A stretch of DNA of 64,000 nt from Hofstenia miamia (GCA_004352715.1 SCFE01000002.1:812673-876672), one strand, 5' to 3'. Shown: positions 1 through 11,736, counted from the first letter of the stretch. Numbers and translations: made by a program. The notes: a model not told the origin generated them from the letters alone.

Positions 1-90
1 AATAACTTTGCAAAATTAACCAAATTATTAGCACGCGGTAACACGCGTAAGCACGCGGTACATATTTAAGGACAATAGCACAAAAAACTT
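1..90 (-). repeat. Inverted copy of the 2447-2592 repeat
   Basis: Read on the minus strand, the first 90 bases match the last part of the repeat at 2447-2592, sharing the runs ttaattatgcaaagttatt (with one change) and gtaccgcgtgct. This copy carries about 19 extra bases that repeat the cacgcgg motif. Together with the copy at 2447-2592 it forms an inverted repeat around the first 2.6 kb, which also contains a LINE scrap. The left limit is cut by the window edge, so a full terminal repeat cannot be shown. Confidence 0.6.
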
Positions 91-206
91 GAAATAATTA
101 ACTATTATTGAACAAATTACACGATCTAAATGTATATTTTTGCAAATCTATACATGTTTAGTTTCAATCAAGTCCTTACCTTAGGTGAAATTTCTAATTT
201 CTTTTT

Positions 207-285
207 GATAAAAATATAAATATATTAATTTCTATTACTCAATGTATTTTACTCGGATTATTATTATAACAACTAATATATTTTA
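207..285 (+). repeat. Dispersed repeat shared with 52977-53051
   Basis: The stretch containing aaaatataaatatatt, then a tcaatgt...ttt-act-cg core and an actaatatat tail, is recognisably the same as the sequence just downstream of the LINE 3' end at 52977-53051. It is a dispersed repeat of unknown class, and the match is by eye. Confidence 0.5.
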
Positions 286-305
286 AACATTGCACCCAAT
301 TATAG

Positions 306-1440
306 CCGGTAGTTCTTGCACATGTCTTGCAAGTATTGACATTTCTGACACCATTTTTCAATTCTAATATATATATAGATGTATACATGTTAATTATACT
401 ATTATGAATACATAAAAGACGTAAGTTATTTCTGGTTAATAAAATTTCTTCTAGATCGTTATAAAAATCTTTACTTCCTTAAACCAGGTAAAAACTTTGA
501 TTACTATCTGGAAAATAATAGTGTTATTTTGAAATTTACTTCCATTTGAAATGCAGTATATCAGATATAAAGTGCTTACTGACTGATGTAAATGTTGCTT
601 TCGAAATAGTTGAGTGGCAGAAAATAGCAAACCAAAGGCCTACGCTCTTATATTTTTACATATAGGATGAGAGATTGAAGCAGATTCTAGCACATTACTT
701 CGGATAATCAAAATACTTTGAAAATAAAATCTCATCTCATTGTTCGCTTTAAATTAAATGATTAAGTTTACTCAAAAAGAAATTGCTTTGAAATAAAATA
801 TTTTTTTCAACAAAAACAGGTTTCTAAAATATCCCTCTTTAAGAAGTTTCTTGCGTCGCCCTTGATGGACCATATTATTTAACGTAAAGGCTAACTCTGA
901 ATTGAATCAATCTCTTTAGGCTATTGCACCTTTTTGATCAAAATGTTAATTACAACCGAACAGCCAATAGATTTAAATTTCAAAATGAGATACTTCATTC
1001 AATCTACTAAGCAATTATGTGTTGAGTAAAACATAATTGAAGAACAAAGATTGAAATGGAAACTAAAAAGGCGATTTCTCGTTTTGAATCAATGTGCACA
1101 AAATGGGTTCTTGCACTACATGCTTCAATTATAAAAGGTCCTATGTTGCGTCCCATATACATGTTAAATAAGTATGAAAATATATAAGTTTATACGCAAT
1201 GCATATAACATTTTGAGTAAATATATTTAAATTTTCAGTAACAATTGCATATCGACAGGCCCATGGTTATTGCACCAACCGATACTGTACATCACTATTC
1301 AAAATATATTTATAAAAATATTAGCGAAATGTATATTTATGCATTAAAAATATATGCAACGCGGTCACACTAGCTATAAATCCGGTACTAATCGGTAAAT
1401 AAAAGAGTCAAGCAAATTTATTGCTAAGATAAACAAAAAA
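306..1440. other. AT-rich stretch with no recognised gene
   Basis: No long reading frame, conserved protein motif or clear repeat boundary was seen here. Base composition is uniformly AT-rich, like the intergenic sequence elsewhere in the window. Confidence 0.5.
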
Positions 1441-1562
1441 CAACAAATACTACAAACTACTATAAATGTATATTTATAAAATTAAAAATATGCACACTTA
1501 CTTAAAGGGCGTAAATTTCAAATGTCAAATGAAATCTGTCCATGCGCTTAATTTGTTTGATA

Positions 1563-1852
1563 TTCGTAATAGTGATTGTTTGGGTAATATAAATTTTTTT
1601 AATTTTTCTTCTGAAATGTTTATAATTTTGTTCNAATGTATAGATTTACATTAATGTACATCTATATCTTGTATTTGGGTTAATAATAGATAAAAAATTT
1701 ATGAATTCCCAGTTTTTTGTGCTATTCTCTTTAAATATGTACCGCGTGCTACGAATTTGGTTAATTATGCAAAGTTATTGNTTCGTAATAGTGATTGTTT
1801 GGGTAATATAAATTTTTTTAATTTTTCTTCTGAAATGTTTATAATTTTGTTC
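1563..1852. repeat. Duplicated blocks at two single-N joins (probable assembly overlap)
   Basis: Block A (1563-1633, 71 bp) recurs as 1782-1852. Block B (1635-1780, 146 bp) recurs as 2447-2592. The blocks abut single N characters at 1634 and 1781. The layout A-N-B-N-A'...B' is what unmerged contig ends produce. Any element or copy count inferred across these joins is unreliable. Confidence 0.85.
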
Positions 1853-2143
1853 ATTTTTTATTTCGAGATTTAAGTCCTTCCATAATCTAGAAGCTTTAAA
1901 TGAAAATGAATCTGGACGATTAATACTACTACGCAAATTGGAGTTTCTATCACTGGTTTTGATATAATTCCTCAAAAAGTGCGTCGATTTTGAATTGTGT
2001 ACATACTTGTGTATCATACAAAGAGTTTGATATTCGATAAAGTACAATGGTGCAAGAACATTGCAACCTTTTATAAAAGTGCTCACTGATTTATGCCTAT
2101 CAATGTATTTCAGAGTTCTTATTGCCCAACTGAATATTTAAAT
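1782..2143 (-). pseudogene. Non-LTR retrotransposon reverse transcriptase, C-terminal scrap
   Basis: Minus-strand translation reads FSWAIRTLKYIDRHKS, then a stretch with APLYFIEYQTLCMIHKYVHN and finally SFSFKASRLWKDL followed by a basic FRRKIKK-type end. This is the usual layout of the region after the RT domain in APE-type LINEs. The palm domain and endonuclease are absent and a stop lies directly upstream, so this is a 5'-truncated dead copy. The end nearest 1782 is affected by the assembly duplication at 1563-1852. Confidence 0.7.
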
Positions 2144-2446
2144 TGAATAGTTAAAGTTACTTAGCACAAAAGAGTTAAGCATTTGTGATTGAAAGGACTG
2201 CCCTACATTGCGCAAATGTTATAAATATTTAATACCAAGGGCCATTTTCCTAAATTTTGATGAAAAAAATTTCAGTAATACGTAAATCTCTATCAATTAC
2301 TACACCAAGATAGAATTGCTTTGCTTAATTTCATTGTGAAAATAAATGCTATTCGGGAGAACAAATTCTCTGAAAGTTCAAATTTATTTAAAAATCATGA
2401 AAGACTTGATTTACACTAAAAATGTGGCATTATTGAATATATATAT

Positions 2447-2592
2447 AATGTATAGATTTACATTAATGTACATCTATATCTTGTATTTGGGTTAATAATA
2501 GATAAAAAATTTATGAATTCCCAGTTTTTTGTGCTATTCTCTTTAAATATGTACCGCGTGCTACGAATTTGGTTAATTATGCAAAGTTATTG
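2447..2592 (+). repeat. 146-bp repeat unit (copies at 1, 1635 and 3569)
   Basis: It is identical to 1635-1780, which is probably an assembly artefact. It matches 1-90 in inverted orientation and a diverged direct copy at 3569-3720. Shared motifs are a start like tgtatagatttacattaatgtac, of which about the first 20 bases are conserved, and an end like ttaattatgcaaagttattg. The class is unknown. It may be the terminal region of a larger element. Confidence 0.55.
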
Positions 2593-2649
2593 ATCTATTT
2601 ATATTATTTTTTAAGCTTTTTACGTATGTTATTGCATTTCTCATCGTTT

Positions 2650-2725
2650 TTTACCTTGTATTAGTGTTTATTTTATCCGCGTGTTCCGCATGCACCCTAT
2701 TCTATACCTTCGCCGTTTATTGAAT
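2650..2725 (+). repeat. Repeat shared with the end of the DNA polymerase B element
   Basis: The stretch from ttagtgtttatttt through tccgcgtg to ctataccttcgcc is nearly repeated at 57005-57062, just beyond the type-B DNA polymerase remnant. One copy has an extra ttccgcatg. The match suggests that this spot carries the end of a related element whose coding part is missing here. Confidence 0.55.
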
Positions 2726-3139
2726 TAAATACTTCAAAAATAACCCTTCAATCTTAAATTTAAATATTTAATGAATTCATGTTATCTCTTGATTGTTTTA
2801 TTTTAAAATTACGTAAAGTGTAATGCATTTTACAAGAGCGTAGATAATCGGGCGAATAGGTAATAATCTTGTTCACGGTTTAACCCATTAAAGGGTTTCG
2901 TATTTGCATATTTTTCAAATAGATCCGTATTCAGAAAGGCGATTGCTTGTGCTTAAATTTCTTCTCTCTGCGGGTGTATCTCTATATATTTCAATATATT
3001 CTTATTAGTTGTATATTTTATGTCTTTTCATTTGTAATTGTTTATATAAATCAATAATGAAAATTTGAGTTTAATAATAAATATTATATTTTTATCAAAT
3101 TTTAGTAACATTTGATTTTATAATTGTAACAATTTATGC

Positions 3140-3510
3140 CAGGGAATTCGAGACTAACATTTTAGTCTCAGTCTCAAAAAAGTAAGTCTCAAGTATTAGT
3201 CTCAGTTTCGACGAGACTGAAAGCAAAGTCTCAGTCTCGTCTCAAATCGAAACTGTTGTTGGTCTCGATTCAAATTATAGTAAAACAATGCATTTAATTG
3301 TAAAAAACATTAGATTGTATATTTTAATTTACTTAAACATGGTAAACTGCAAATATATAGCCTAATTTTTAAAATGAATAATAATTTCTAGCTTGTTTAA
3401 AATTAGTTTTGGTTTGGCCAAACGTTGTGTAATCTACAAGTGTCAAAAGAAGTCTCATTTCTCCTCTCAAAAATAAAAGTCTCGGTCTCAGTCTCGTCTT
3501 GAATTCCCTG
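3140..3510. mobile_element. hAT-type non-autonomous element (MITE), 371 bp
   Basis: The ends are perfect 10-bp inverted repeats, CAGGGAATTC at 3140 and GAATTCCCTG at 3501. They are flanked by a perfect 8-bp direct repeat, atttatgc, at 3132-3139 and 3511-3518. The subterminal sequence is packed with agtctc/gagact motifs in both orientations. An 8-bp target duplication and CAG-starting termini are hallmarks of the hAT superfamily. There is no coding capacity. The intact target duplication suggests a fairly recent insertion. Confidence 0.9.
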
Positions 3511-3568
3511 ATTTATGCCACATCAAAAATTAAAAAAAATTATTTCGATTTAAAGTTGAAATTAAAAA

Positions 3569-3720
3569 TGTATCGATTTGCGTTAATATACATTTATATG
3601 TAGAAACTTTGGGGTAATATCTATCTTATTTTTTATCAACTTTTAATTTTGTCATGATTAAATATATAACGCGTTTCGTTGCATGTTATAAATTTTGTTA
3701 ATTATGCTAAATTATCGGTT
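3569..3720 (+). repeat. Diverged copy of the 2447-2592 repeat
   Basis: It follows the same order of motifs as 2447-2592: tgtatcgattt, then an AT-rich middle, then ttgttaattatgctaaatta. It has many substitutions, implying an older copy of the same family. Confidence 0.5.
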
Positions 3721-4477
3721 TCTATTCACTAATTTTTGCACTTATATATTTTTTTATATAACCCGAGAGAAGTTTTATAGCGTTGAGACCTAAAATTTTG
3801 TTCACAACTTTTAGATATATATTTAATTAAAAATTTCAAAATTAGTGTATTCTAATTCTAAATTAAGGCCTGTAAAATGATTTCGTTTATTTACCAAAAA
3901 AGACAATAACTATATGCGAATGGTTAATAATTAATTTTAACGAACAAATGTTTGTTTGCCATCAGGGTTTTCCAGATTTAATTTATCTTCTATTTTGTCC
4001 CAAGTAATCATTAATGTACTTTTTAAATACGTATGTTATTAAGGTGAATATATCCAGTGGCGGAGCGTGGGCCACTTTGCCTAGTGTGCGGTGCAGAGTT
4101 GCTAGTGTTTCTTTTTGGTTTCATCATTGTATTAAATAAAAATACGTCAATACTGAATTGAAAGTTTCAAAATTTACAATGGAGATCAGTGCAGTAATTG
4201 TTTAAACTTGAAGCCATCCACCACATGATTAAATGCATAATTTTTTGAATACTCTACATTAACGTAAAATATGATTCAAATGAATATTTCTTAAAGTCAG
4301 ATATCAAGTAAGATATTTGAAATGGATACCTTAGTTTATTTAACAACATCACGAAATATTAAAACATTATACAGGACCAGTACGTGATCAGACCAACTTT
4401 TCAATTTCAACCAAGACCCATTTGCTATTATTTTCGAACCTCTATATTTGGAATGAAAGCAGAAATAGATGACCCAC

Positions 4478-5657
4478 CAGAGATGGAATCGGATCCAACA
4501 GTTTAAGATCCGATCCGATCTAAACTTTTAAAAAATTTTAATTTTCAACACGGAACGGATCCGAATTTAAATAAGTATGCTAACAATAAACAATTATAAA
4601 CTTAAAAAATATTTGTTTTTTTAATGCGAATAGACAATTTTAAGTGCTTCAACACTATCTTGAGATAAAAAATGGACATATACTTACGGAATAATACATG
4701 CAAATCAGCTTATTTGTAAGCTTTGTAATAATCTAGTTCACAAAATTGTCATTATAGAGTTTAAATAGTTGAGTTTCTTATAGTATTACCTCCCGTATTA
4801 TTTTTTTAAGTCCAAAAATAACCACTTTGCATTGTTACTATTAATTTGAAGTTGTTTCAGACAAGATAAATTTACTTCAAAATTGCAGCTAAGGCGATGA
4901 AAACAAGAATAGCACGAATAATGGCAAATTAAAGAACAACTCCAAAATTTATATTGCAAGACATTAAAAAAATTGTTGTTGAGTGTATTAAAATCCATGA
5001 TAGAAAAATTAATTTTTCAAACAAAATTTGATATTTAAATATAAATTTTAAATTTTACTGAAATTGGATACTAAATTGGATCAAAAAATTGAATTATATA
5101 GCAGCAACATTAAATAAATTCACACCCTATTATTAGTATTCCGACAATATGGTTCCATAAACATTTTTGTATTAGTGATTGACAAACCTTCTGAGTACTA
5201 AGTTGATCTTGGCATTGCAAGTTGCTTAGAGTGCATATTTAAATGAGATTTTTTGATTGAAGAGCATCTCAATTTATATGAGTATTTTTACATTTTGCAG
5301 GGTTTGCAAGAGCTAAGGCATTCCACTTGCTTCTCTGTTCTGTGCTCTTACATACATATTAGAGAGAATTCTTTTCAGAATTCTGCTTTTCCATTTGCAA
5401 GTTTGTACAAACAAATGTTTTTGGTTGCTTTACTATTTTATCATTATGATGGCTAACATGAATCGCATTATCAGATTTGAAGTATTCGTCATCAATTTTA
5501 TAAGTTGTTGGAAAGAATAACACGGAACCTGTTGTATGAACAATGAAATTCAATAACAAAATTTCACTTAGATTGAGTTTATTAAATTAGGATTAAATGT
5601 AAATATTTGCGTAATTTATAACATGTACAAATAAATGAAGATCCGATTCCATTTCTG
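4478..5657. mobile_element. hAT-type non-autonomous element, 1.18 kb
   Basis: Inverted termini are CAGAGATGGAATCGGATC at 4478 and its near complement GATCCGATTCCATTTCTG ending at 5657. Flanking 8-mers are tgacccac (4470-4477) and cgacccac (5658-5665), which agree at 7 of 8 positions. Additional ggatcc/gatccgatc motifs lie just inside the left end (about 4500-4562). No transposase-like frame was recognised inside. The length, target duplication and CAG start support hAT. Confidence 0.85.
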
Positions 5658-5665
5658 CGACCCAC

Positions 5666-6207
5666 CTAACCGTACCGTATGCAGTCATTATTAAGACTAA
5701 GAAACCATGTTTTTTGTTGGCCGTAAACTTTGATTTAAAACCAAACAGAGGTCCGAGCTAAACGCCAATCACACAGCTTGTTAAAGATGAGGCCAATTAT
5801 CTGGTAATATAAAATTATAGTACAAAGATTAATAGGAAACTCAGTCTTTACGTCTAAGCTTAGCTTTTTTCTAATTGCAGACTTTTGCTGGCAAATTTAT
5901 GTGTTTGTGAAGATCATTTATGAAAACCACGTGTATATTTTTTATAGGATGTTTTCGGGTGTCTTTACAATATCATTTTATCAATTATGAAAGGAAAGTA
6001 ATATGATCCATTAGAGGTAAAACTGTGGTTGTAGAAAGTTTATTTTAATGGCCTTTCAACAGTTAGATGCAGTTCTTGAATGTCTTCAATGGGTTGTGGT
6101 TCAATTATTTTTTATATTACAAAAGTATAATTTGTAATTTATGCAAAATCAAATCATAGCTTTCAAAAATTGCAAAATTTTTTGATATTCAACACAAAAG
6201 CTTTAAG

Positions 6208-6250
<43 letters not shown>

Positions 6251-6950
6251 TATACTGACCGCTAAGTGCTATGGCAATACCGCTAAGTACTAGTATATAA
6301 ATGGTGAAAAAATATATATACGAACATAAAAAATTTCACTTCAATCCTTAGCAAAAGCCTCAAAATGTTGTCGATCTGTGTTAGACAAGTTATAGGCAAT
6401 ATCAGGCCTAAGCCAAGCTTCTGTAATTGTGAAAATTGCATTTTTTCCAATTTTTGTAATCAATTTTAAGAAATCATTTCTGTTTGCATTAAGACTTCTA
6501 GCGTTAATATGTATTTATATGTATTTGAAGTTATCAGTATTGTTTTTTAATTGGATCTCAATTTCGGTTTCATTTAGGATAGGACCTGGATTTGTTTCTA
6601 TGTCACCGGAAATTTTTATAGAAAAAAATACCTAATAAGCGTTTATAAATCAATGTACTGAATTTGGTATTACACATGTAGTAATTGAGATATGAGTGCT
6701 TTCTGTGTTGTTTGAATGTGAGCATGTATATAATATATAGTTATATTTCGAAGAGCAAAATATAGAACTAAATATGTATAATAATAATAAAAATAATCTT
6801 AATAATAAATTACTAATGAATGCAAATTGGCTTTCGCGAGTTTTAGGTGATTGGGTTCATCAACACTTTTGGTTTTTTACCTAATGTATCCATGAGCATT
6901 GCAAGCGTGTTGCCATGCTGTTAATAACAATTTTTCTAGTGCAGAGATTA
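5666..6950. other. Intergenic DNA upstream of the ataxin-10-like gene
   Basis: No conserved coding sequence was recognised. A (TA)n tract lies at 6214-6247. The few short frames are AT-rich and show no family motif. A promoter for the downstream gene must lie near the 3' end of this stretch, but no specific site could be assigned. Confidence 0.5.
6214..6247. repeat. (TA)n microsatellite
   Basis: An uninterrupted run of alternating t and a, about 34 bases long, followed by gcatata. Confidence 0.95.
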
Positions 6951-7003
6951 TGCGTTTTATTCAGTTATAAATGTATTTCTTAGTTGGTTGCAGTACATTT
7001 GCG

Positions 7004-8014
7004 ATGGATGAAATAGATGACTTATTGTCCGACGAGTTACAGGAACGTTTACATGAATATTTACGAGGCATTCGAAAAAACTTGGCAATAAATGAGGAAT
7101 TTCAATCGAATTTTTTAAAGAATCCTGATGTGTTAGACAAGTTGCATGCCTTAATTGACGGCCCAGATTTGAAATCATCTGTCATCGCGAGTCAGATTAT
7201 TGCTAATTCCGTTGTTAACAATCCAAAAAATCAAAGCATAATCTTCAATCACAAATCTCTTTTATTTAGCCTTATTTCACATTTTAATGGTAATGTGCGC
7301 GATTGCGGTTTTGCTTTGTTAAATGTTTTATTTTTAACTAAGGAACTTGAATGGGATCATAAAGTACTTGTGAAATGTATTCAGCCATTAATTTCTTCTC
7401 TAAACTCAGGCGACGAGGGTATCTTCCAATTAATTGCATTCTCACAATTTTTGAAAAGTCACTCGCTTTTTCAAGTTTTGTATTCATCAATTAAAATTGA
7501 CTTCCGTTGTGAAATATTATGCAAAATCGTTAGTTTTGTTAAAGAATCTTCTTCTTCCGAATATCTAGACTATGCAAATGTTATTAGTTACCTTGCTGAG
7601 TGTTTTATTTCTCGGTGCTGCGAAGTATTAGACTGTAGAGAACTAAAAGAGTTATTGGAGTTATTTGTTTTGGTGTCTTTAACTGATCTGAATTTTCTGA
7701 TTAAGACTAATGATTTTTTTTCTCATGTTTGCACGTTTCTTCATCATTTTACCAAGGAAACTACGGAGGATTGCAATGTAATGTCTATTCAAACACAATT
7801 GGTTCAACTTGTTGGCAATTTAGTTTATCATAACTTTGAGTTTCAAAATATTGTTAAGGAATCGAATTTACTTTTTACTATTCTTTCTCTCACTAAGGTT
7901 AATGAGAAAAATCCTTTTCTTAAAGAATGGTGTGTTTTAGCTATACGTAATTTGTGTGAAGGAAACGAAGATATTCAGAATACAATAAAACAATTGAAGT
8001 CTACAAAAAATTGA
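7004..8014 (+). CDS. ATXN10: Ataxin-10-like protein
   Basis: This 336-residue frame is entirely helical-repeat in character. Its C-terminus reads NPFLKEWCVLAIRNLCEGN, then a polar tail, matching the signature of the ataxin-10 C-terminal domain (Atx10homo_assoc family). Ataxin-10 is a cytoplasmic armadillo-like scaffold linked in vertebrates to neuronal survival, cytokinesis and ciliary signalling. The ATG at 7004 (context gcgATGG) is preferred over an in-frame ATG at 6971, because MDEIDDLL is a typical soluble start and ttgcag just upstream (6988-6993) could be a splice acceptor for a 5' UTR exon. No internal introns are needed, which is unusual for this family, and the protein is shorter than the roughly 475-residue human form. 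A possible ATTAAA poly(A) signal lies at 8177. Two decayed relatives lie at 10299 and 20940. Confidence 0.85.
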   Translation: MDEIDDLLSDELQERLHEYLRGIRKNLAINEEFQSNFLKNPDVLDKLHALIDGPDLKSSVIASQIIANSVVNNPKNQSIIFNHKSLLFSLISHFNGNVRDCGFALLNVLFLTKELEWDHKVLVKCIQPLISSLNSGDEGIFQLIAFSQFLKSHSLFQVLYSSIKIDFRCEILCKIVSFVKESSSSEYLDYANVISYLAECFISRCCEVLDCRELKELLELFVLVSLTDLNFLIKTNDFFSHVCTFLHHFTKETTEDCNVMSIQTQLVQLVGNLVYHNFEFQNIVKESNLLFTILSLTKVNEKNPFLKEWCVLAIRNLCEGNEDIQNTIKQLKSTKN

Positions 8015-8880
8015 ATGTTTGTTTGTACAAATCTTGTAATATTTCGTGTATATTATAGTTTTAAATGATTTCTCAATTTTTAAGAATTTTTATATGCAAG
8101 GGTAGAAATGTATATTGTTCCCTGACATCACTCCAATTTCTTTATACATTATTATTGTGAATTTTGATTTTAAAGTATTAAAATTTTTTGCAGGTTTTTC
8201 TATTAAAACTCAATATATGTGAAAATTGTTATGCCTGCAGCACCTAAATCTGAAGTGCATTCCAATTTTTTATAATTTTATCACTGTCAATGTTTTACCA
8301 CTAACAAATTTTATCAGCACTTGCATATCATTTAATTCTTTCCAAATACAGTAAAGCACATTCAATCTAAAAAATTAGTATATTATTTCACTGCATCAAA
8401 TCAGTTGATTTAAGGTTTTCGCACTTAATTTACCAATCAACAGCTTTATTATCTTTGATTTATTTGCCACCGTTTCAAACAGTTTTGATTACGATTTATG
8501 TATTGGGTTTTAGTTTTTAAATTTGTTTCTTACCTGTTAGACAAGCAACCACTAGACATTCTAATTTTAATTCTCCAGCAACTGCTGGAGCAGGTGGAAT
8601 TAAATGAGATTCTACAATGAACTTTTTTACAAACCAGGAAACATTTATCAGCCATTAACCAATTTGTTATTTATGAATGTCACTTTGTTAGCGTCTACTA
8701 ATTCCAGCATCTCATACATGATATCTTTATCACTGATTCTTATAACCGCAACCAAGGGAAATAAATTTGAACTCTACCGAAGTCTCCCTCCCTAGATTCA
8801 TTGACATCTGTAAACAGTTTCAGAAAATACTGAATATTGAAAGCCTTACCTGTCATTAGGTTTCTCACCAACAGATGTCA
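8015..8880. other. 3' flank of the ataxin-10-like gene; no gene recognised
   Basis: AT-rich sequence with a possible ATTAAA at 8177-8182. A frame around 8604-8795 shows no family motif. It could be decayed LINE sequence continuous with the RT scrap that follows, but this could not be shown. Confidence 0.4.
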
Positions 8881-8885
8881 AAATT

Positions 8886-9245
8886 TTGATTACCATGGTC
8901 AGACCTCGTCTAGTCTTGATAGTTCGTTTTCCCGAGTTAACTCTTGGAGTCCTTTTTGACAATAACTTCTCATTCTATTCGCTTGTTAGTCGTTTGCTCA
9001 AGGTTACTTCCACCGATCTTGCAATGCTTTATAAGGCATTTGTAATTTGGGGAGGTTTGACAAATTCAATCTGCTTAATAAAGTTCAGAGGAGATTAACT
9101 CATTCTGGATCACTTCCTTTATGAACTCATGTCTCAAAAAAACTTTTATTCTTCAACATCGCTCCGTCTTAGAATTCCTCCGAAAACTTACTTACACGTC
9201 AATAAGAAATTTTTCGCCCTGTTTCCAGATAAACACCTGATTGGG
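8886..9245 (+). pseudogene. LINE reverse transcriptase 3' scrap
   Basis: Across two or three frames the sequence reads PELTLGVLFDNNFSFYS, LAMLYKAFV, WGGLTN, then LNKVQRRL in a shifted frame, ending KKFFALFPDKHL. The last motif matches KKFLLLFPDRHL at the C-terminus of the LINE at 50309-52902, and WGG...DKVQRK is shared too. This is a 5'-truncated, frameshifted copy of the same or a closely related LINE family. Confidence 0.7.
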
Positions 9246-10298
9246 TTGATATTTTTTCTACTCATTCTAAATACATTGTTCATTTCTATATTTTTGCTAA
9301 TAAATCTTTGGGAATTGTGGTTTTGAAATGTAGTATTACTTTACTGCATCCAGGAGTCCAGGGTTCTACTAACTTTATAATGAATTCTCAAATCGCTCGA
9401 TTTCTATTTTATATTATTATTAAGTTGTATTTTTCTATGCCATGGCAGCCAGCTGATTGGATCGTATTTTTAGGAAAGGTTAATAGATCTGGTTATGTTA
9501 AGTTTTCCAAACCATTGTTCACATTAGAATATTTTGTGACTGCAAAAATATTTGAATTTCTCAGTTTACCTTAAAGTATATTTTATCAGCAATGCGTACA
9601 TCTGGTGAGGCGACATACTGCAATTTATTTGCTTTGAGTATTCTGCGTTGCATAACTCGTCGGGTGGGATTGGGTTAGATATTAAACACTTATGTATGGG
9701 TAAAGTCTGTTTTTGGCTCGGATATATTATCCATTTGTATATTGATCTATTCGACCATTAAATAAATACGTCTGTTTCATCCATATTGTAAATTGTACGT
9801 TTGATATTTCATATATACCGCGGCACAAGATGTCAGTTCTCGGAGCATGTGTCAGGGCATGGTCCACTGTGCATCACGCCAGGGAGAGTTTGACTTATTT
9901 CATTTGCACCGGGACAAAGTCCATCTTGTAACATGCACTTTAATTGTATTATCATTTGATTTTAAATGTGCCGGTTTTTTTCTGTAGTGTGTATACGTTT
10001 ATGCATTCTTTTGCCAAAAGGAATTTACTGAGAATAGGCACAATTGGTTCCAGTAGCCTCGGAAATGAGGAAATGAGAAGGTGACGGGTGCGTGTTATAC
10101 TTAGAATTTTGACTATACACCTCCCTGAAACGTTCTTCAAATTTTTATTTATTATACTGTCCGTTTAGATAGCCTCTCGTGATAATAAGGTGCCTTAAAA
10201 TATTATATGCAAATTAAATATTTTAATGAACGTCACAGGAACGTCACATTATCTTAATATTATATTGTTTCGACACCACTGATGTGTTCAACATCCCA
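9246..10298. other. No gene recognised
   Basis: Intergenic sequence without convincing coding or repeat structure. The frames present are short and show no conserved motif. Confidence 0.45.
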
Positions 10299-10421
10299 TT
10301 TACTCTTGCTATTCTTTCTCTTACTATGGTTGATGAGTGTAATCCTTTTCTAAATGAAAATTTTTTGAAGGAATTTTAGATATTCAAATTACAGCAAACC
10401 GTTGAAACTATGAAGAATTGA
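10299..10421 (+). pseudogene. Ataxin-10-like pseudogene fragment (3' end only)
   Basis: This stretch aligns by eye with 7876-8014, the last exon portion of the ataxin-10-like gene. Shared runs include attctttctct, ggttgatgag versus ggttaatgag, and aatccttttct. It ends at a matching stop codon after gaa...aaattga/gaattga. About 30 bases encoding the WCVLAIRNL motif are deleted and the frame is broken. It is a decayed duplicate of the 3' end, 2.3 kb downstream of the intact gene. Confidence 0.7.
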
Positions 10422-11736
10422 CTATTTTCTTGTTTATATATAATTGTATGTATTTTTCTCTTTCAGTCTTAAATCAATACCTTCACTCTTTCCTTATGAT
10501 TTATTACAGTTTGACCTATGAATTCATTTGAATTAGAATTTATAGTATTGAAGAATTAGTTATGCATACAACAGAAAGTACAACCAGACACGTAACTACG
10601 AGGGGGTGGCTGTCCCCCGCCCCTCCCCCAAATGTTCGCCTTGCCGTTCCAAGTAATAAAATTCACTTTATTTGATAAGCTCAATTTACTATAGTTTTTA
10701 TGCTACCTATATAATATAATTGGCTGTATAAAAACTACGCCATTAACAATACTATGGATGTATTAACTTACCTTCACTTAATTATTTTATTATAAAATTT
10801 CAATTGCTAAGTCTTGCGTTTTCATTATTATCATTATGAACTATAAATAGCATTTATTTACACGCCAAATCAACAACATTATAACACCTTGCTTTGCTAC
10901 TGGCACTAATGTACTCTATTACATTTACATATACGCATTTAAAAGTTGGGAGTGGGTATAATATAAAACTATTTTAGTGGCTGAAACAGTTAGTAGCCGT
11001 AAACCAGACAAGCTCAAACTGTTATGTGCACAACACGCAGCCTTGGTTGAACGTGTTTATGAGTGTGCTATTGCATAGAAGGCTTATCAATGCTAGATGA
11101 AAGCTGTGCAACGTGAGCTCACGGCCAACGAGAAACCTAGTTTCTTATTCAGCCTTAATAATTGCTGCATACGGTTAGGTGAGACATGTACTTATTTAGA
11201 TTCACATATCTAAAGCATTGCAATTTAAATTGAGCTGAAATGGTAAATTATGTAAACTAGAATAAAAAAGGTAGACTTAAGATCATATTTCAGGTGAACA
11301 TTTGACAGTGATCTTGACAATATTATTTAAGCAAAGAATTTTGAAATATGCTAAGCTGTTGGAACTGTAAGCAGAGATCAAAATATTTCTTAGCGAAATA
11401 CTTAGAGTTTAAGAAAGAAATGTCATTTTAAAGAGTTTACATAAGGACTATTATTTGAATACAACTTCCAGAAATGTTTATTAAACTAAAAGTATTGCTT
11501 TTATATTTAGACTAACAAATAAGGCATTTTTGAATTGATTTGCTTGTAACTGAATGTAATCCATGGTTTTACGAGCGTTAATATTATAATGTATTTTCTT
11601 GAAGTTTTACAAAATCATTTGCAGAACTTCGATTATGATAAAGTTATCCAGCATGCACTAGATTTAGCAGAAAAGTGAAATTAGCGACTTTGAGACTCGA
11701 GCATCTACACGATCTTGTTGCAATTCAAACAAGTAC

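Noticed and set aside
4055-4080. cagtggcggagcgtggg looks like another hAT terminus
   Set aside because: No matching right end or target duplication was found downstream, so no element could be delimited.
5253-5559. Overlapping short frames on both strands
   Set aside because: They lie inside the hAT-type non-autonomous element and encode no recognisable domain.
6957-7178. Minus-strand frame over the start of the ataxin-10-like gene
   Set aside because: It is the antisense shadow of the real coding sequence.
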